From Euphorbia lathyris (taxonomy: Eukaryota; Streptophyta; Magnoliopsida; Malpighiales; Euphorbiaceae): a DNA stretch of 64,000 nt. The stretch covers positions 99,353,895 to 99,417,894 of the forward strand of contig NC_088912.1 in assembly GCF_963576675.1 (NCBI RefSeq). The letters are read 5' to 3'. A program made the position numbers and the translations under genes. Within the stretch, counting starts at the first letter, position 1; every line of letters starts with the position of its first letter. The notes under the pieces were generated by a model that did no database searches, had not been told where the DNA came from, and saw only the letters and a program-made list of their open reading frames with translations. Below are positions 32,063 to 43,648 of this stretch, in pieces.

Positions 32063-32574
32063 GGATGTAGGATTGATGCTTGAATCTGAGCGGTTACAGA
32101 CACCAACTCCCCCCTATGTTCATGTAACATGGAAGAACAAATGCCCCATGGATTCGAGTACCATTTGTTGAGGTTTAGTGTCCTATAGACAATTGTTGTA
32201 GGATATAAACTATTTGTAAATGAATTGTTCATTGTCGTTTGTTTTATAAGATATAGTAAGTTTAAACTATATAAATGCATTAATTCAGAACTAATTAAGT
32301 TAAATAAAAGAAATCCCAAGTTTATTTAAGTGAGCATAAAATGTTCATACAAGCATGAAGTGCGACTAAACTTTATAATAAACCAATAAACTTAAAACAA
32401 CTCAAAGTCAAGTAATATGTTTATGGGATTAACACATTGTTGTTGAGACTTGCACGTAATAATGTCTTCTGTTGTGAACAGAGAGCTGATCTCACAAGCT
32501 TTAGATATGGAGATATTTGGATAGTTGAATGGATCCGGTGAAAGGGGTTCATTGGGATTGAGTGTAGGTCCCTT
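32063..32574. repeat. LTR-like fragment
   Basis: 'gaggtttagtgtcctatag' with 'acaattgttgtaggatataaac' (32170-32212) is typical of plant LTRs carrying this phrase. Neither ends nor primer site were placed. Confidence 0.35.
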
Positions 32575-33300
32575 GTGAGATGGAATCTAGTTACAAATGG
32601 GGGGGTGGGTGAATGGAACTTTTAATAAATTTAAGGCTTTATAAATTTTCTCACAATTAATTTGATAGCACAAGGCACTCAGAATCAGAGGCAAACTTAA
32701 TTAACTGTTTTGAACATAACATAACCTAAGCTTGATTCTGCTTCTGGATTTAAACACTTAGGCTGCGCAACTGGGTGCAGCCTTTGTGTGACTTGATTAA
32801 GTATGCTATTGAGTACAATAGTCAGAATCATAAGTTATACAATTTATGCACAGAAGCAAGCAATATAATTATATCAGAAGGAAAAGGTTAGAGAGACTGT
32901 TACGCAGAGATTTATCCTGGTTTGGCCTCCTGCCTACATCCAGTCCCTAGACTACCTTCCTTTGGCTTTTAATACACTAGTGAACTCTTTCAATAGGTAG
33001 AGCACAAACCCTTACAATAGATACATAGCCTCTGTAAAGTACCTTCATTTACACTCAACACTCAGCTATCTATTCTCCTCTCTTCCCGTCTACTTATAAC
33101 CAAAGCAAACATAAGAGCTTCTGAACTTTCTAAGCTATTGATAGTTTTTTTCTAACATAGAACACAATGAGTGAACTTAGAACTTTTTACACAAATTAAT
33201 ACAATGAGTGTGTATAAGATTTTGCTTTGCTTTTGGGACTTCAATAACGATTCTCTTTGAATTCAGCGTTGATGGTCGTCTCCAAATGTAGCAAATGATG
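32575..33300 (+). repeat. dispersed repeat family R1, copy 2
   Basis: Similar along its length to 5618-6340 (blocks listed there). It continues with extra sequence to about 33780 that includes 'ggagtctgtttgtctaaac'. Non-coding. Confidence 0.75.
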
Positions 33301-33872
33301 GGGCTTTTATAGTGACACTACGAATGCTGGTTATTTCAAATTTCAAAATAACTGTTGGAGGGAAACAGCTCTTTTGTCCCTTTCATCCTTAGAGCCCAGT
33401 GTCTTCAGCCAATTATATTCCTTCTCTTTTCCGTTATTTGTCTGAGATGCCACAATTCTGATCTTCAATAGAGGAGTCTGTTTGTCTAAACAAATCAGGC
33501 AAAGTTTCCAGGTTGACTAGGGGACAAGCCGTCTGGAGCTTTTGAATCTTTCTTTATTTAGTTGTACATTGCCTGTTACACAGAGTCAACGTCTGATCTT
33601 GTCTCTTGTGCCTTGATCTTCTGTCCTCCGAATAAGTCTTCTCTTGAGGCATGGCTTTGATCTTCTGGATCCTTCTTGCTATTGGGCTAAAGTCGATTCA
33701 TGGGCCTTTGATCCATCTCTTAAGGTCTTTGATTATTTATTTTAATCTTACACTTAATTTATCAAAACACTTAACAGACACATTAGTCGAAATAAATCAA
33801 CATTTATTTTTAATGTGTTATTAATTATGCGAATATTAATTTCTTTTAATATTTTTGTCACAATCAAAATTA

Positions 33873-35300
33873 GTGTGGAAATGTGTTTCAACAAGACTGA
33901 TACCTCACTAAAGGTGCTGGCTTCCATGATCGAGCAATGGATGGATTCTACCTATTCATTCCATCTTCTAGTGGGTGAGATGACTATCACGCCGTTAGAC
34001 TTTACTGCCATTACATGAATGAGGTTCTCAGGCACTCAGGTTGCCATCGAGTTGATGCTGACTCAGCCAACCCTTAGGGGTTCAGAGATTGAGAGTCAGA
34101 TCGGTTACCACCCTAGTAGTGCTCGTATTTAGGCAAAACCTGTTATTGCTTTCTAGCTGGCTAGGCAGGAGGCTGCACTGAGTGCCAGGGATATTGAGCA
34201 GTATGATAGGTGCTTTGTTCTGACCTTTCCGTATACTACACTTTTCTGCTATGGCAACTCGGGCTTGGTGTTATCTATTCTACCTGCTCTTCATGACTTG
34301 GATACAGTGTCGAGCTTTGACTGGGCTAGGCCTACTCTGGCTCATCTGTTTCACAGGCTTGACCTCTGTGTTCGTGATGGATTAAAGGAGCTCAAAGGAT
34401 TGGGCATCCTCGTGCAGGTACGTCTATTGAACTTTGGAATTTAATTCTTCCATCCTTGTAGCATTTATACTGACTTTGTTACTTATTGCATATTGCAGGT
34501 TTGGGCTTATGAGTATGGACTTGTGCCGACGCCCATGTTGAGCCAGCATGCTGCTGCTCCTCTAGTCTTAGGAGGATATCTTAGGTCCAACTGGACTTGG
34601 ACCGTGGACTTCTAAGTGGATGGTATTAGGAACCATCTGGCCGCTCTTACCCGGGATCAAATATGCCACAATACAGGTTAATTTAAATTAATTGACCGAG
34701 TTTGAGTACTTATCTTTCCATTTATAGCAGGTTCGTGCCTTCCCTTGGGGGGATGAGACTAGCTGGGGTGCTGATATGAGGAGAGCTTCCCGGTTGAGTA
34801 CCTGGAGATTTGTAGCTGAGTGCCCCTTGACTTGGGTGTACTACTTGGGCGATAGGATTCGTGGCTGGCAGGAGGGACCTGTTAGGCGTACTATTCCTTT
34901 GCCTCCGCCGGAGGAGACGATCTACATAGCATGCTATACCAGGGATGTACGCTTCTTGGACCTTGTCAAAGGGGTTCGAGTGACGGAGCATATTGAGGGT
35001 GACTATCCCACATTTATTGAGGCATTCCTGGCTGGACACCAGTCCGTACTAGAGACGATGGCTATGTTCCTGAGGCACCTCGACATGTATGTAAATGTAT
35101 TTTATATTGAGCTATGCTTGCTTGATTGACTTTATTGTTGATAATTCTGCATGTTACAGTCCAGTCGTAGGGCCAAAGTTGAGCATTATGCCCAGAGTGC
35201 CGGAGTCGAGTCCTCATCGGGTCCTTCTGCAGCTGCACGCGCCTCCGGATCGAGAGTTCATGCCCCTGTGGGGATATAGTGATCGAAGAGCTGACTGAGC
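33873..35300 (+). pseudogene. plant-mobile-domain (MAIN-like) transposon-derived gene, decayed
   Basis: The first exon (about 33873-34419) contains 'YSFHLLVGEMTITPLDFTAI', the hallmark opening of the aminotransferase-like plant mobile domain. It continues in one frame through three stops (34016 TGA, then two TAG near 34131 and 34155) to '...KELKGLGILVQ'. A donor GTACGT at 34420 and acceptor ATTGCAG at 34498 join to 'VWAYEYGLVPTP'. A second intron (about 34676-34730) joins 'RAFPWGDETSWGAD...', and further coding reads 'PLTWVYYLGDRIRGWQEG', 'IYIACYTRDVRFLDLV'. The order and intron positions fit MAIN-like genes, which exist both as host genes and within transposons. Because of the stops it is scored as a pseudogene. 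Confidence 0.75.
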
Positions 35301-36063
35301 ATTTTAATACCAGCCTATATCTTCCATGTCCTGACGGGAGCCAGGGTACTATGGTGATTCCTCAAGAGACTTCCTACCAGCCGTCCTTTGATCCGTCGAT
35401 CACTACTCATATGAGTGCTTGATTATCCGACTCTAACCATCTAGTTGATTCTTTATCATATTAATCTATAGAATTGTTTTTGAGACAGATCCTGTCGCCC
35501 AAGTAGTACACTATCAACCAACAATAATAACAAACAACGAAAAACAACTACGACCTAAATAGACTATTAGAAAACTATATATTTTAGCAAGATATATGGG
35601 TCCTAATTTTAAAGGTAGGATGCTAAAAGTAAAACAAAGTAGAGAGGTATAAATCTTCTTTTATGTCCGCCATAGTTCCTCCATGTGGGGTTTTTATTTG
35701 CTAAAACAACTAAACCATAGATATTGCCTGCCTCGATCAATTCTTTTGCTTTTTTCATTTCCCTCCTTTTCTTCTTCTTCTTTAAATATAGTAAGTTTTC
35801 TAGACGTGTTTTTCTTTTTTAGCTCAATTCCTAAATTCATATCTAAACTTGTAATCATTTGTACTATTAAAAATAAGGCCGTTAGTTCCGTCTAGGCGTT
35901 TAAAATCGAGAATCCGCTATGATTTTCTTTGATTAGTTTATCTATACGTTTCTTGGCTCCCAATGCGATTTTTAACCGTCTGAGCTCTGCCTAGTCAGCC
36001 TGAACGCTCCTAAGCGACAATGAACAAGCGTTGTTTGAGTTGTTTCAATGATATTATTGTTAA
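35301..36063. other. no gene seen
   Basis: Low-complexity pyrimidine runs (35740-35790) and a diverged repeat near 35870-36020 ('ccgtctaggcg', 'ctgcctagtcagcc') similar in style to 18030-18180. Confidence 0.35.
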
Positions 36064-36067
36064 ATGT

Positions 36068-36779
36068 TGATGTTTGATAATAACCCAAATTATTCTTGGA
36101 TAAGGAATAAGGGAAAATTAATAGAAATAATGGCAAACCATTATTCCTTCTAAAAGAGATATTTATTCATGATTAATGTAGAATTAGTGATAATTAATGC
36201 AGGATTTAATGCAGGGGTGAATATGCAAATAATGAGGAAAATGAAGGAGTTTCTAGCATTATGCCACACCACGTGGACCATGGCGAGATACGCCATAACG
36301 AGATACGCCCGATGAGAGCGAGTAGTGGAGACCCGCCATAGCTCTCAAGGAGAGCGTACATACGCCTTGACGGATCAAAGAATACGAAAAGGCGCCTTTA
36401 TTACCATCCATGAATGAGAATAAATACAATTAAATGGCAATTAATAGCCATTAAAGGGGAATAAAGACTTGACTGTTCGAATACCTCAACTCTGAGGGTT
36501 TCGATGCTAAATGCTGGGATTAATGGTGAATTGATAACAATTAAAGATGAGTAATGACATGACTCTTCACCTGCTTCCCCATTAATGCTGAAGGTTACAG
36601 AAACCTATATAAATACCTCAGCTTCCTAGGATCAAAGGTACACTTACTGATTCTCTACTTTTGTGCTTACAGTTTATTCTCAGAAATATTACTGACTTTG
36701 GCATCGGAGTGTCCCCGACCGATCCCAACGGCGCCTCACAGGGAAGTGCTCCGATCAAGGATTTTTCCACAAGTTATCA
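36068..36779. mobile_element. probable solo LTR, 712 bp
   Basis: Starts TGATGTTTGATAAT and ends CACAAGTTATCA, giving TG...CA ends with TGAT/ATCA symmetry. ATGT lies on both sides (36064-36067 and 36780-36783). Inside, a TATA-like 'cctatataaatacc' (about 36605) is followed by leader-like 'gtccccgaccgatcccaacgg'. No internal coding or primer site follows, so it is probably a solo LTR. A 4-bp rather than 5-bp duplication leaves the boundary slightly uncertain. Confidence 0.6.
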
Positions 36780-36867
36780 ATGTTTGTACATTTTTAAAGA
36801 TGTATGTTACAAATATACAAATTAATCTTACTAAATCATTTTATATTATTATTTTTAGATAGTATAA

Positions 36868-37290
36868 TTAGGGATGAGCAGCGGTTTGGTTCGGTTACTA
36901 ACCGAACCGAATTGTCGATTAACCGAGCCGAAGTTTGTTCTATTTTTATACCGAACCGAATAAGATTTGTAACCGAATTTTATTAAATCGAAAATCTTTG
37001 GTTCGGTTCTGTTCGGTTACTGGCCGAATAACGAAAAATTCATATTATTTAAACTTTTTGTATATTTTTGTTTTATTGGTTTTCAAATAATGCCTAAGTA
37101 CATAAGTTGCAATTGAAGAAATTAAAGGTTTCTAAACCAAAATTCACATATATAAAGATAAAAGTATATTTTTTTAGGGGTTGAGCTTTATATTTTATAA
37201 GTTATTTATATATGTAAAGATAAAATTATATTTTTTATATTTATATATTAAGTTTGGTTATCGGTTACACTGATATTAATTAACTAAATT
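36868..37290. repeat. 'cggttcggtta'-type repeat
   Basis: 'ggtttggttcggttactaac' and many short inverse copies 'ccgaaccgaa' (36880-37030), with 'ggttatcggttacac' near 37255. This is a frequent plant dispersed repeat, possibly a hAT-like MITE. Ends not fixed. Confidence 0.45.
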
Positions 37291-38476
37291 TTCTATAGAA
37301 AATATTTAATACACTTAATAGAATTGAAATCTTTAAATCGGATTTAAATAGAAATTTAAAATTTAAATAGAATTAAATATAGAAAAAAAAGAAATATTTA
37401 ATAAGTAAAGTATAAAGTAATAAGAAAAAAGAAAAGATAAGAAGTATGGGAATGAAAATGAAATTGTCTCCCCTTTCACAGAAGAGGGAGATATGAGCTG
37501 ATGTATTCTTTTATTATATTATTGGATGGATCGTCGGGACTGATGGATCTTGAACCCGCAGCTTTTGCCTTTAATTTATATAACAATTTGTTTATTAATA
37601 AATAAAAAATAAAAAATACAAATCCAATTAATCTCTGACTAATATTTGAATAATCCTTGAGGGCTCTGTCCAACTAACGCCTAACGTCTAACGTTTTTTA
37701 CAACCTTGATAATTTGTCATTTGATATTCGAACTTTTGAGAAATCTTTTACACACTTCAACGTGACATTTTATATAACTCTTGTGTGAAAATTTATTAAA
37801 AGATCCAAGTTTTTTATGTCAAATGGAGGAACACACATATCGTATGACAATATATTATATTGTTAAAATTGAATACATGTGAATAAATGTCTAACTCACC
37901 TCAAATTGAGAAATTTTAGTATACGTCGAAGTACCACGTTATCTCTGTATCAGGCTAATAATTTGATGACACGCCGTATATTTTAAAATTTAGAGTTTAT
38001 AATTTCTGGTCCAGAGTTTTTATTTTATGGTCTATAATTTTATATAAATAATGAATCAGAAAATATTTAATTGCTTAATGTATCAAATACCATCAAATTA
38101 TTGGTCCGGTGCATGGATGATATGGTGCACTAGGTGTGTAGTAAAACCTCTCCAAATGAGAAATTCTACTATACTCCCGATGTAGCACACATGGTCAATT
38201 AAATAATGTTACTTTATAGATATCGAGTTCGAGTCCTAACGTCTTCGCAGAAAACTTTAATTAGAAGATGATCCATTTAAAGGGTGCTTGACGAGCTCGA
38301 ACGAGAAATTTGACAAACTACAAAGAAAGAAAAAAACAATCATTTTCATAAATTATCTCTCTTTTAATTGATCGAATGTACTACACTCTATAGAACACAA
38401 CCACCGATCAAAGTTCACTAAGTGATTAAGAACGTTAAATCGCTTAAGTTATATAAATTTCAAATTCTAATTCTAA
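37291..38476. other. no gene seen
   Basis: AT-rich DNA. 37560-37710 ('cttgaacccgcagctttt', 'taatctctgactaat...ttttttacaaccttg') resembles 18465-18545 loosely. No coding recognised. Confidence 0.35.
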
Positions 38477-40400
38477 TACAACAACAACAACAACAACAAA
38501 GCCTTAGTCCCGAAATGATTCGGGGTCGGCTAACATGAACCATCATATAAAACCGTGAAAATCAAGTCGTGTCAGCGACACAGATTCGCTCCCTCCACTC
38601 CGTCCTATCCACTACCATATTTTCCTCAATTCCCAATAAACTCATATCACTCTCGATCACCCTCCTCCAAGTTTGCTTAGGTCTTCCCCTACCCCTCACC
38701 ACTACATCCCTTTGCCACTCTTCGGTTCTCCTAACCGGCGCATCAAGCGCTCTACGTCTCACATGGCCAAACCACCTTAGTCGGTTTTCTCTCATTTTAT
38801 TCTCAATAGATGTGACCCCTACTTTTGTCCTAATTATTTCATTACGCACCCGGTCCTTTCTCGTGTGACCACACATCCATCTCAACATACGCATCTCCGC
38901 CACCGACATCTTATGGATGTGGCAGTGTTTCACTGCCCAACACTCCGTACCATATAACAATGCTGGTCTAATTGCCGTCCGGTAGAATTTTCCCTTCAAT
39001 CTATTAGGCATGCCGGGATCACAAAGGAAACCCGTAGCACTCTTCCACTTCGACCAACCAGCTTTAATCCTATGAGCAACATCTCCATCTACTTCTCCAT
39101 CCGTTTGGATAATAGATCCTAAATACCGGAAGCAATCCGAGGCCTGAACAACTCTCCCATCTAGGGTGATTGTCCCTACCTCCCTACTCCTACGGCCGCT
39201 AAACTTACACTCCAAATATTCTGTCTTACTTCGACTCAACTTAAAGCCTCTAGATTCTAGAGTTTGCCTCCATAGTTCCAACTTCATCTTCACTCCTTCT
39301 TTCGTCTCATCAACCAACACAATATCATCTGCAAACAGCATGCACCATGGTATACCATCTTGAAGTGAACTTGTTAGTTCATCCATAACGATGGCAAAAA
39401 GAAATGGGCTTAGTGCGGAACCTTGATGCACTCCAATCGTAATAGGAAACTCTTCAGTCTTCCCAACACTAGTACGTACACTCGTGCATACTCCCTCATA
39501 CATGTCCTTTATGATGTCAATATATTTCCGCGAAATGCCTTTCCTTGTCAAGGCCCACCAAAGTACTTCCCTTGGTACCTTATCATATGCTTTCTCCAAG
39601 TCAATGAAAACCATATGCAAGTCTTTCTTCTTATTTCGATAGTGCTCCATTAATTGTCTCATTAGATGGATGGCTTCCATAGTTGATCTTCCCGGCATAA
39701 AGCCAAACTGGTTTTCCGAGATCTTCACCGTCCTCCTTAGCCTTTGTTCAATCACTCGCTCCCAAAGTTTCATAGTGTGACTCGTTAATTTGATTCCCCG
39801 ATAGTTGGCACAATCTTGGACATCGCCTTTGTTCTTATACAAAGGGATTAAGGTACTTTTCCTCCATTCTGATGGCATCTTATTGTTTCTCCAAATTTTG
39901 TTGAAGAACGTCGTCAACCATTCGATTCCTCTTTCTCCCAAACATCTCCAAATCTCAATAGGGATGCCATCAGGTCCTACTGCTTTCTTCAACTTCATCT
40001 TACTTAATGTCATTTTGACTTCACCCTTTTGAATTCTCCGCAGGCATTCACGATTTATCATATCGTGATGGATACTTATATCTCCAACATCTTGTTGGCG
40101 ATCTCCATTAAATAAGTCATCAAAATAGGACCTCCATCGTTCCTTGATATCCTTATCTCCAACTAGGACTTTCTGGTCCACATCCTTCACACATTTAACT
40201 TTTCCGAGATCTCGCGTCTTCCTATCTCTCATCCGAGCAATTCTATATATGTCTCTTTCCCCTTCTTTCGTATCCAATCTTGTATACAGATCCCGATTCA
40301 CCTTGCTCTAGCATCTCGTATGACCTTCTTTACTTCCCTTTTAGCCTCTTTGTATTTTTCGTAGTTCTCGTCACTCCTACATTTCCCCAATACATAGAAA
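38477..40400 (-). mobile_element. 5'-truncated RTE-type non-LTR retrotransposon (LINE)
   Basis: On the minus strand the element ends with 'gccgaccccgaatcatttcg' sequence and a (TTG)n tail (38477-38500). RTE-clade LINEs end in such simple repeats rather than poly-A. Coding covers 38562-40301 plus about 95 nt further 5' in another frame. The apurinic endonuclease domain is absent, so the 5' end is truncated, as usual for LINE copies. Flanking duplications were not found. Confidence 0.8.
38562..40301 (-). CDS. LINE reverse transcriptase (RTE type), partial
   Basis: 579 codons without a stop. It reads '[17 protein letters not shown]', '[19 protein letters not shown]', '[11 protein letters not shown]', '[14 protein letters not shown]', '[20 protein letters not shown]' and the catalytic '[10 protein letters not shown]' (about residues 319-328), the ordered motifs of a non-LTR reverse transcriptase. 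The C-terminal part has '[17 protein letters not shown]' and '[11 protein letters not shown]', typical of plant RTE-like elements. It would copy LINE RNA at a nicked target. The frame is broken by one missing base near 40296. Upstream, 'YEKYKEAKREVKKVIRDA' continues the family sequence in the neighbouring frame, so the Met at 40301 is not the natural start. The endonuclease is missing. Still, an open frame this long suggests a young insertion. Confidence 0.88.
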   Translation of the reverse strand: MNRDLYTRLDTKEGERDIYRIARMRDRKTRDLGKVKCVKDVDQKVLVGDKDIKERWRSYFDDLFNGDRQQDVGDISIHHDMINRECLRRIQKGEVKMTLSKMKLKKAVGPDGIPIEIWRCLGERGIEWLTTFFNKIWRNNKMPSEWRKSTLIPLYKNKGDVQDCANYRGIKLTSHTMKLWERVIEQRLRRTVKISENQFGFMPGRSTMEAIHLMRQLMEHYRNKKKDLHMVFIDLEKAYDKVPREVLWWALTRKGISRKYIDIIKDMYEGVCTSVRTSVGKTEEFPITIGVHQGSALSPFLFAIVMDELTSSLQDGIPWCMLFADDIVLVDETKEGVKMKLELWRQTLESRGFKLSRSKTEYLECKFSGRRSREVGTITLDGRVVQASDCFRYLGSIIQTDGEVDGDVAHRIKAGWSKWKSATGFLCDPGMPNRLKGKFYRTAIRPALLYGTECWAVKHCHIHKMSVAEMRMLRWMCGHTRKDRVRNEIIRTKVGVTSIENKMRENRLRWFGHVRRRALDAPVRRTEEWQRDVVVRGRGRPKQTWRRVIESDMSLLGIEENMVVDRTEWRERICVADTT

Positions 40401-40790
40401 AAAATTTAATCTAGAGAAAATCTATTTAAAATGGGCTTCGTGAACCTTGAACCAAGCAAAATAAACTAAAAGACCTACATAAAACACTTCGGATATCAAT
40501 TCTTCATTTCTTTTAATTCTCCATTTTCCTCAAACTAAAATCGTAAATTTATTCAATGACATTTATTATAGATTGTTTCTTTTAAACAAAACTACATTGT
40601 GGGTCCCATACTCCACGAACATATGTAGAAACTACCGTTTTAGTTAAGTAATAGATTGCAAATTTGTTGAACGTTTGATATAAGAGATCGACACGTTATC
40701 TAACCTTTAATGAAATTGACACACTTCTAAACCAAATCAATCAAATATGAGGCCGAAAACGCAAGGAGGTTTCGATTGGGGCTTTTATTC
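40401..40790. other. no gene seen
   Basis: AT-rich spacer between two LINE remains. Confidence 0.4.
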
Positions 40791-41480
40791 GGCCTACTAG
40801 TCCACAAACCCCCGCCTGGCACCTATGACTATTTGGGCTGGTTGTAGCCGTTTATTTTCTCATACCACCGAGTTTTGATTTCTCCATATCGTTCGGATAA
40901 GCATTGCTATCTCTGCAAGCTTAATTGGCGAAACTAATGACAACATATTATCCAACCAGACTTTAACATCTCCAATTGCGTCCATTCGATTATCACTAAA
41001 AATATCCCCCAAGAAGATTTAACCGTTAAACACTCAAGAAATGCAAGACTTTCATCTTCACCAACACGATCACAAATATCGACAGATTCCAAAGTCTATT
41101 CCAATTCACCATGGTTGCTGCATTAATTGTACTCTTGACTGCTATAGATATCGTGTATCCACTTCTAACCGTATATGAACCCGACTTATCAAAATACCAA
41201 TACCAGCCATCCTCACATTACAGCCTTTCAGGTGGAATTGTGAAAATCAACTTCTCATCACGCTCAACAAAGGTAGCTTGTATCAACTGACGCTGCTACT
41301 CTCATGTATCCGATAACAAATCCCTCATTGTGCTTGTCAGGGATATATGGAGAGGAGTACTTATCTGATATGGCTAAGACCCATCAGGCAGTCAGGGATC
41401 ACCACAGATTAACGTATTTACCCCATTACCTATTTTGCGACGAAGCCCTTTTTCAGAAGGTCCTTGCTAGCTATTAAACT
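40791..41480 (-). pseudogene. L1-type LINE C-terminal remnant (zf-RVT region)
   Basis: On the minus strand the frames read 'LLKKGLRRKIGNG', 'ICGDPWLPDGS', 'WYWYFDKSGSYTVRSGY' and 'MVNWNRLWNLSI', in the order seen downstream of the RT in plant L1-like elements ('GLRWRIGNGxxIxIWxDPWLP', then '...KSGxYTVKSGY', then '...WxxLWxLxxPPK'). Frameshifts, stops and a missing piece after 'NLSI' show decay. It is a different LINE type from the one at 38477. Confidence 0.82.
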
Positions 41481-41925
41481 TCACCGGAGATAAAATGGAT
41501 TATGACTTATGTTAGCATTGAAGAATGAAGAGGAAGGAAAATACCTTGCTTTGCAGAATTTTTTATACCAATGAATTAGGATTCTGTATAATCCTCCAAC
41601 ATTGCTTTGCTAGTAGAGCTAAATTGAAATCTGAATAATCCCGAACGAAATCACCACTTAGGGTGAGGAAACATATCAATAGAGAAGGCAAAAGCACTCC
41701 CTAAGGAGATACTTAATTTTAAATACATTATAGGTTTTTTGTTAAACAAATTCTTTTTGAATATATTATTGTGGTAAATTGCACCTATGGCCCCTCAACT
41801 TTACTCTTATGTTCATTATACCTCGTAAAAATTGAACATTGTGACCCCTAAATTTTGCATTTTATTAACAGTTTTAAAAGAGTTCAATAGTGGATTAAAA
41901 CGTAGAAGACGGAATTATGAAGACT
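41481..41925. other. no gene seen
   Basis: AT-rich spacer. A 'gcacctatggcccctcaac' phrase near 41788 is typical of inverted-repeat MITE arms, but a partner was not found. Confidence 0.35.
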
Positions 41926-41929
41926 GGAC

Positions 41930-42530
41930 GTAGACAGGAGGCCGAACCAATATAAATCTGTTAAGTAACTTCTTTCTTAACTCTGACTTTATTACTTCTG
42001 AATATTGCTTGCTCTGATCATTTATCTCACAGTTAAGCTCTGAATATTGTGCGAATATTAACTATCATCTATCTTAAGAATCTTCAGAAACTCTACTAAA
42101 AGAGCATTCCTTTGAGCACATATGTCAGAAGCAGAATCAAGCTCAGTAGACTGATTAACTCGGTAGACTGAACTTACCTCTGATTCCAAAGTTTGCCTCT
42201 ATGCTTGCTATTGAACTAAAAGAGAAAATTTATTAAAGGTTAAAATTAACCAATAGTTCCATTCACCCTCTTTGGAACTAATCTAAACTTATTAGGGACC
42301 AACACTATCTTCTGAGCAATATAAGGTTAAAAAGCTCCCCCTTTTAACCGTTTCAATTTCAAACTTAAAAGGTACATCAAATGTATCGTAAGGGCTAATA
42401 GTGCCTAAGAATCCTCTACAACCTTCTGAAGAGTACCGTTAGGCAATGTTCCGAAGAGTATCGTTACTCAACCACATTGTCTGAAACCGGAACCGAGAGA
42501 TTCTATTCTCCGCAATCGAATAGTTTAGTA
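41930..42530 (-). repeat. dispersed repeat family R1, minus-strand copy
   Basis: Inverse blocks of R1 appear: 'cctctgattccaaagtttgcctc' and 'atagttccattcaccctctttggaact' correspond to 'gaggcaaac' and 'ggtgaatggaac' of copies 1 and 2. The part at 42380-42530 ('agagtaccgttaggcaatg') is probably the same element but has no plus-strand partner here. Confidence 0.6.
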
Positions 42531-43140
42531 AATGAGGGAAATGAGAGTTTTATACTTAAAGTTACTATTAAGGTTAAGATATAATTTAAGTATCATAGTC
42601 TAATCCCTGAGATAACTAATGTTAATTTGTTGATATATGCTTATAAAAAAAAACAACCATAGTGCATAACTAGCTCAAGATTACCAAATAATTAAAACAT
42701 GGTATATATGGAAATTCAAGCACTTTATGTTCACGTAACGTCGGCAAACCCATTCTAAGAATAATGGGTGGTTTTGATTTTTGAGGCATGATAGTGATCC
42801 TCAAATTAAATTAATCAATGCATTAAGCATTTAGGAAATAAGTTAGGTAACTTTCAAAGATTATAATGACTAAAATTGACCAATTTTTTCCTTGAAATTT
42901 TGAGGGGATATACACACAGTATGCTAGCTAAGACCTATGTGGAAAATTTCCTATATTGAAAGTAAACTACAAATATAGATAACCTAGGTTGTACCAACTC
43001 TATAAATTATGTGATGTGCATAATTCATAAATACTTTTTTTTTTTTTTACTTTATTTGGAAGACCAAATCAAAATCCACATAATGTTATCTTCAAGGAAA
43101 TCTAATTTGTTATTCTTATCAATTATATGGAATTAGTTTT
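42531..43140. other. no gene seen
   Basis: AT-rich DNA with T or A runs near 43028 and 43142. Confidence 0.4.
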
Positions 43141-43149
43141 CTAAAAAAA

Positions 43150-43648
43150 AAAAAATCTAGTGAGGGGTGTCAAGGGATCAAAGATAATGATAATAGGCTA
43201 GCTATTTCGTTAATTGCCGGCTCCACGGGTAGATTGGACGGTCGTCCTCTAAGGGCAAGTTGCGATGAAAATGATAGGAGATGGTAACCTGGTGTGTTAG
43301 TAATATATGTTGATACGAAGTGTGGATACTATTGAAGAATACAAGGGATGCTGGAGTTTATCTGGGTGAAAGTGTATGAAACAAGTTGAAAGGGAGGACG
43401 TTTGATACGAGAAGAAAGTTGAAGGACTAAAATTATAATTAGTTATTTAACAATTTTGTACAAATGTATAAGAGAGAAAAGGCATAAGAATGGTTTGGTG
43501 AGTTTGTTAGGAAGTTAGTTGAAGAATGTCATCTTCTTAGTTCAATATTCATCTTCGTAGTAGATATACAATGTAAAACCAATATTGATGTATATGAGAT
43601 ATAATATAGAGTTTTATACCATGTACGATTTTTCATGGTATTAGACAG
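43150..43648 (+). mobile_element. 5' LTR end and primer site of a copia element
   Basis: An LTR-like stretch ends ...TTTTTCA at 43635 and is followed by TGGTATTAGACAG (43636-43648), a near-match to the iMet primer site. The LTR start is not fixed. The element's interior resumes at 45002 after a foreign insertion, and gag to integrase remains follow. Confidence 0.55.
43644..43648. repeat. 5-bp target duplication, left
   Basis: GACAG, repeated at 44997-45001. Confidence 0.75.

Noticed and set aside
34722..35039. 105-codon minus-strand frame
   Set aside because: Antisense to the plant-mobile-domain pseudogene, whose sense frame carries the family motifs.
38569..40032. several plus-strand frames of 65-99 codons
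   Set aside because: Antisense shadows of the LINE reverse transcriptase.
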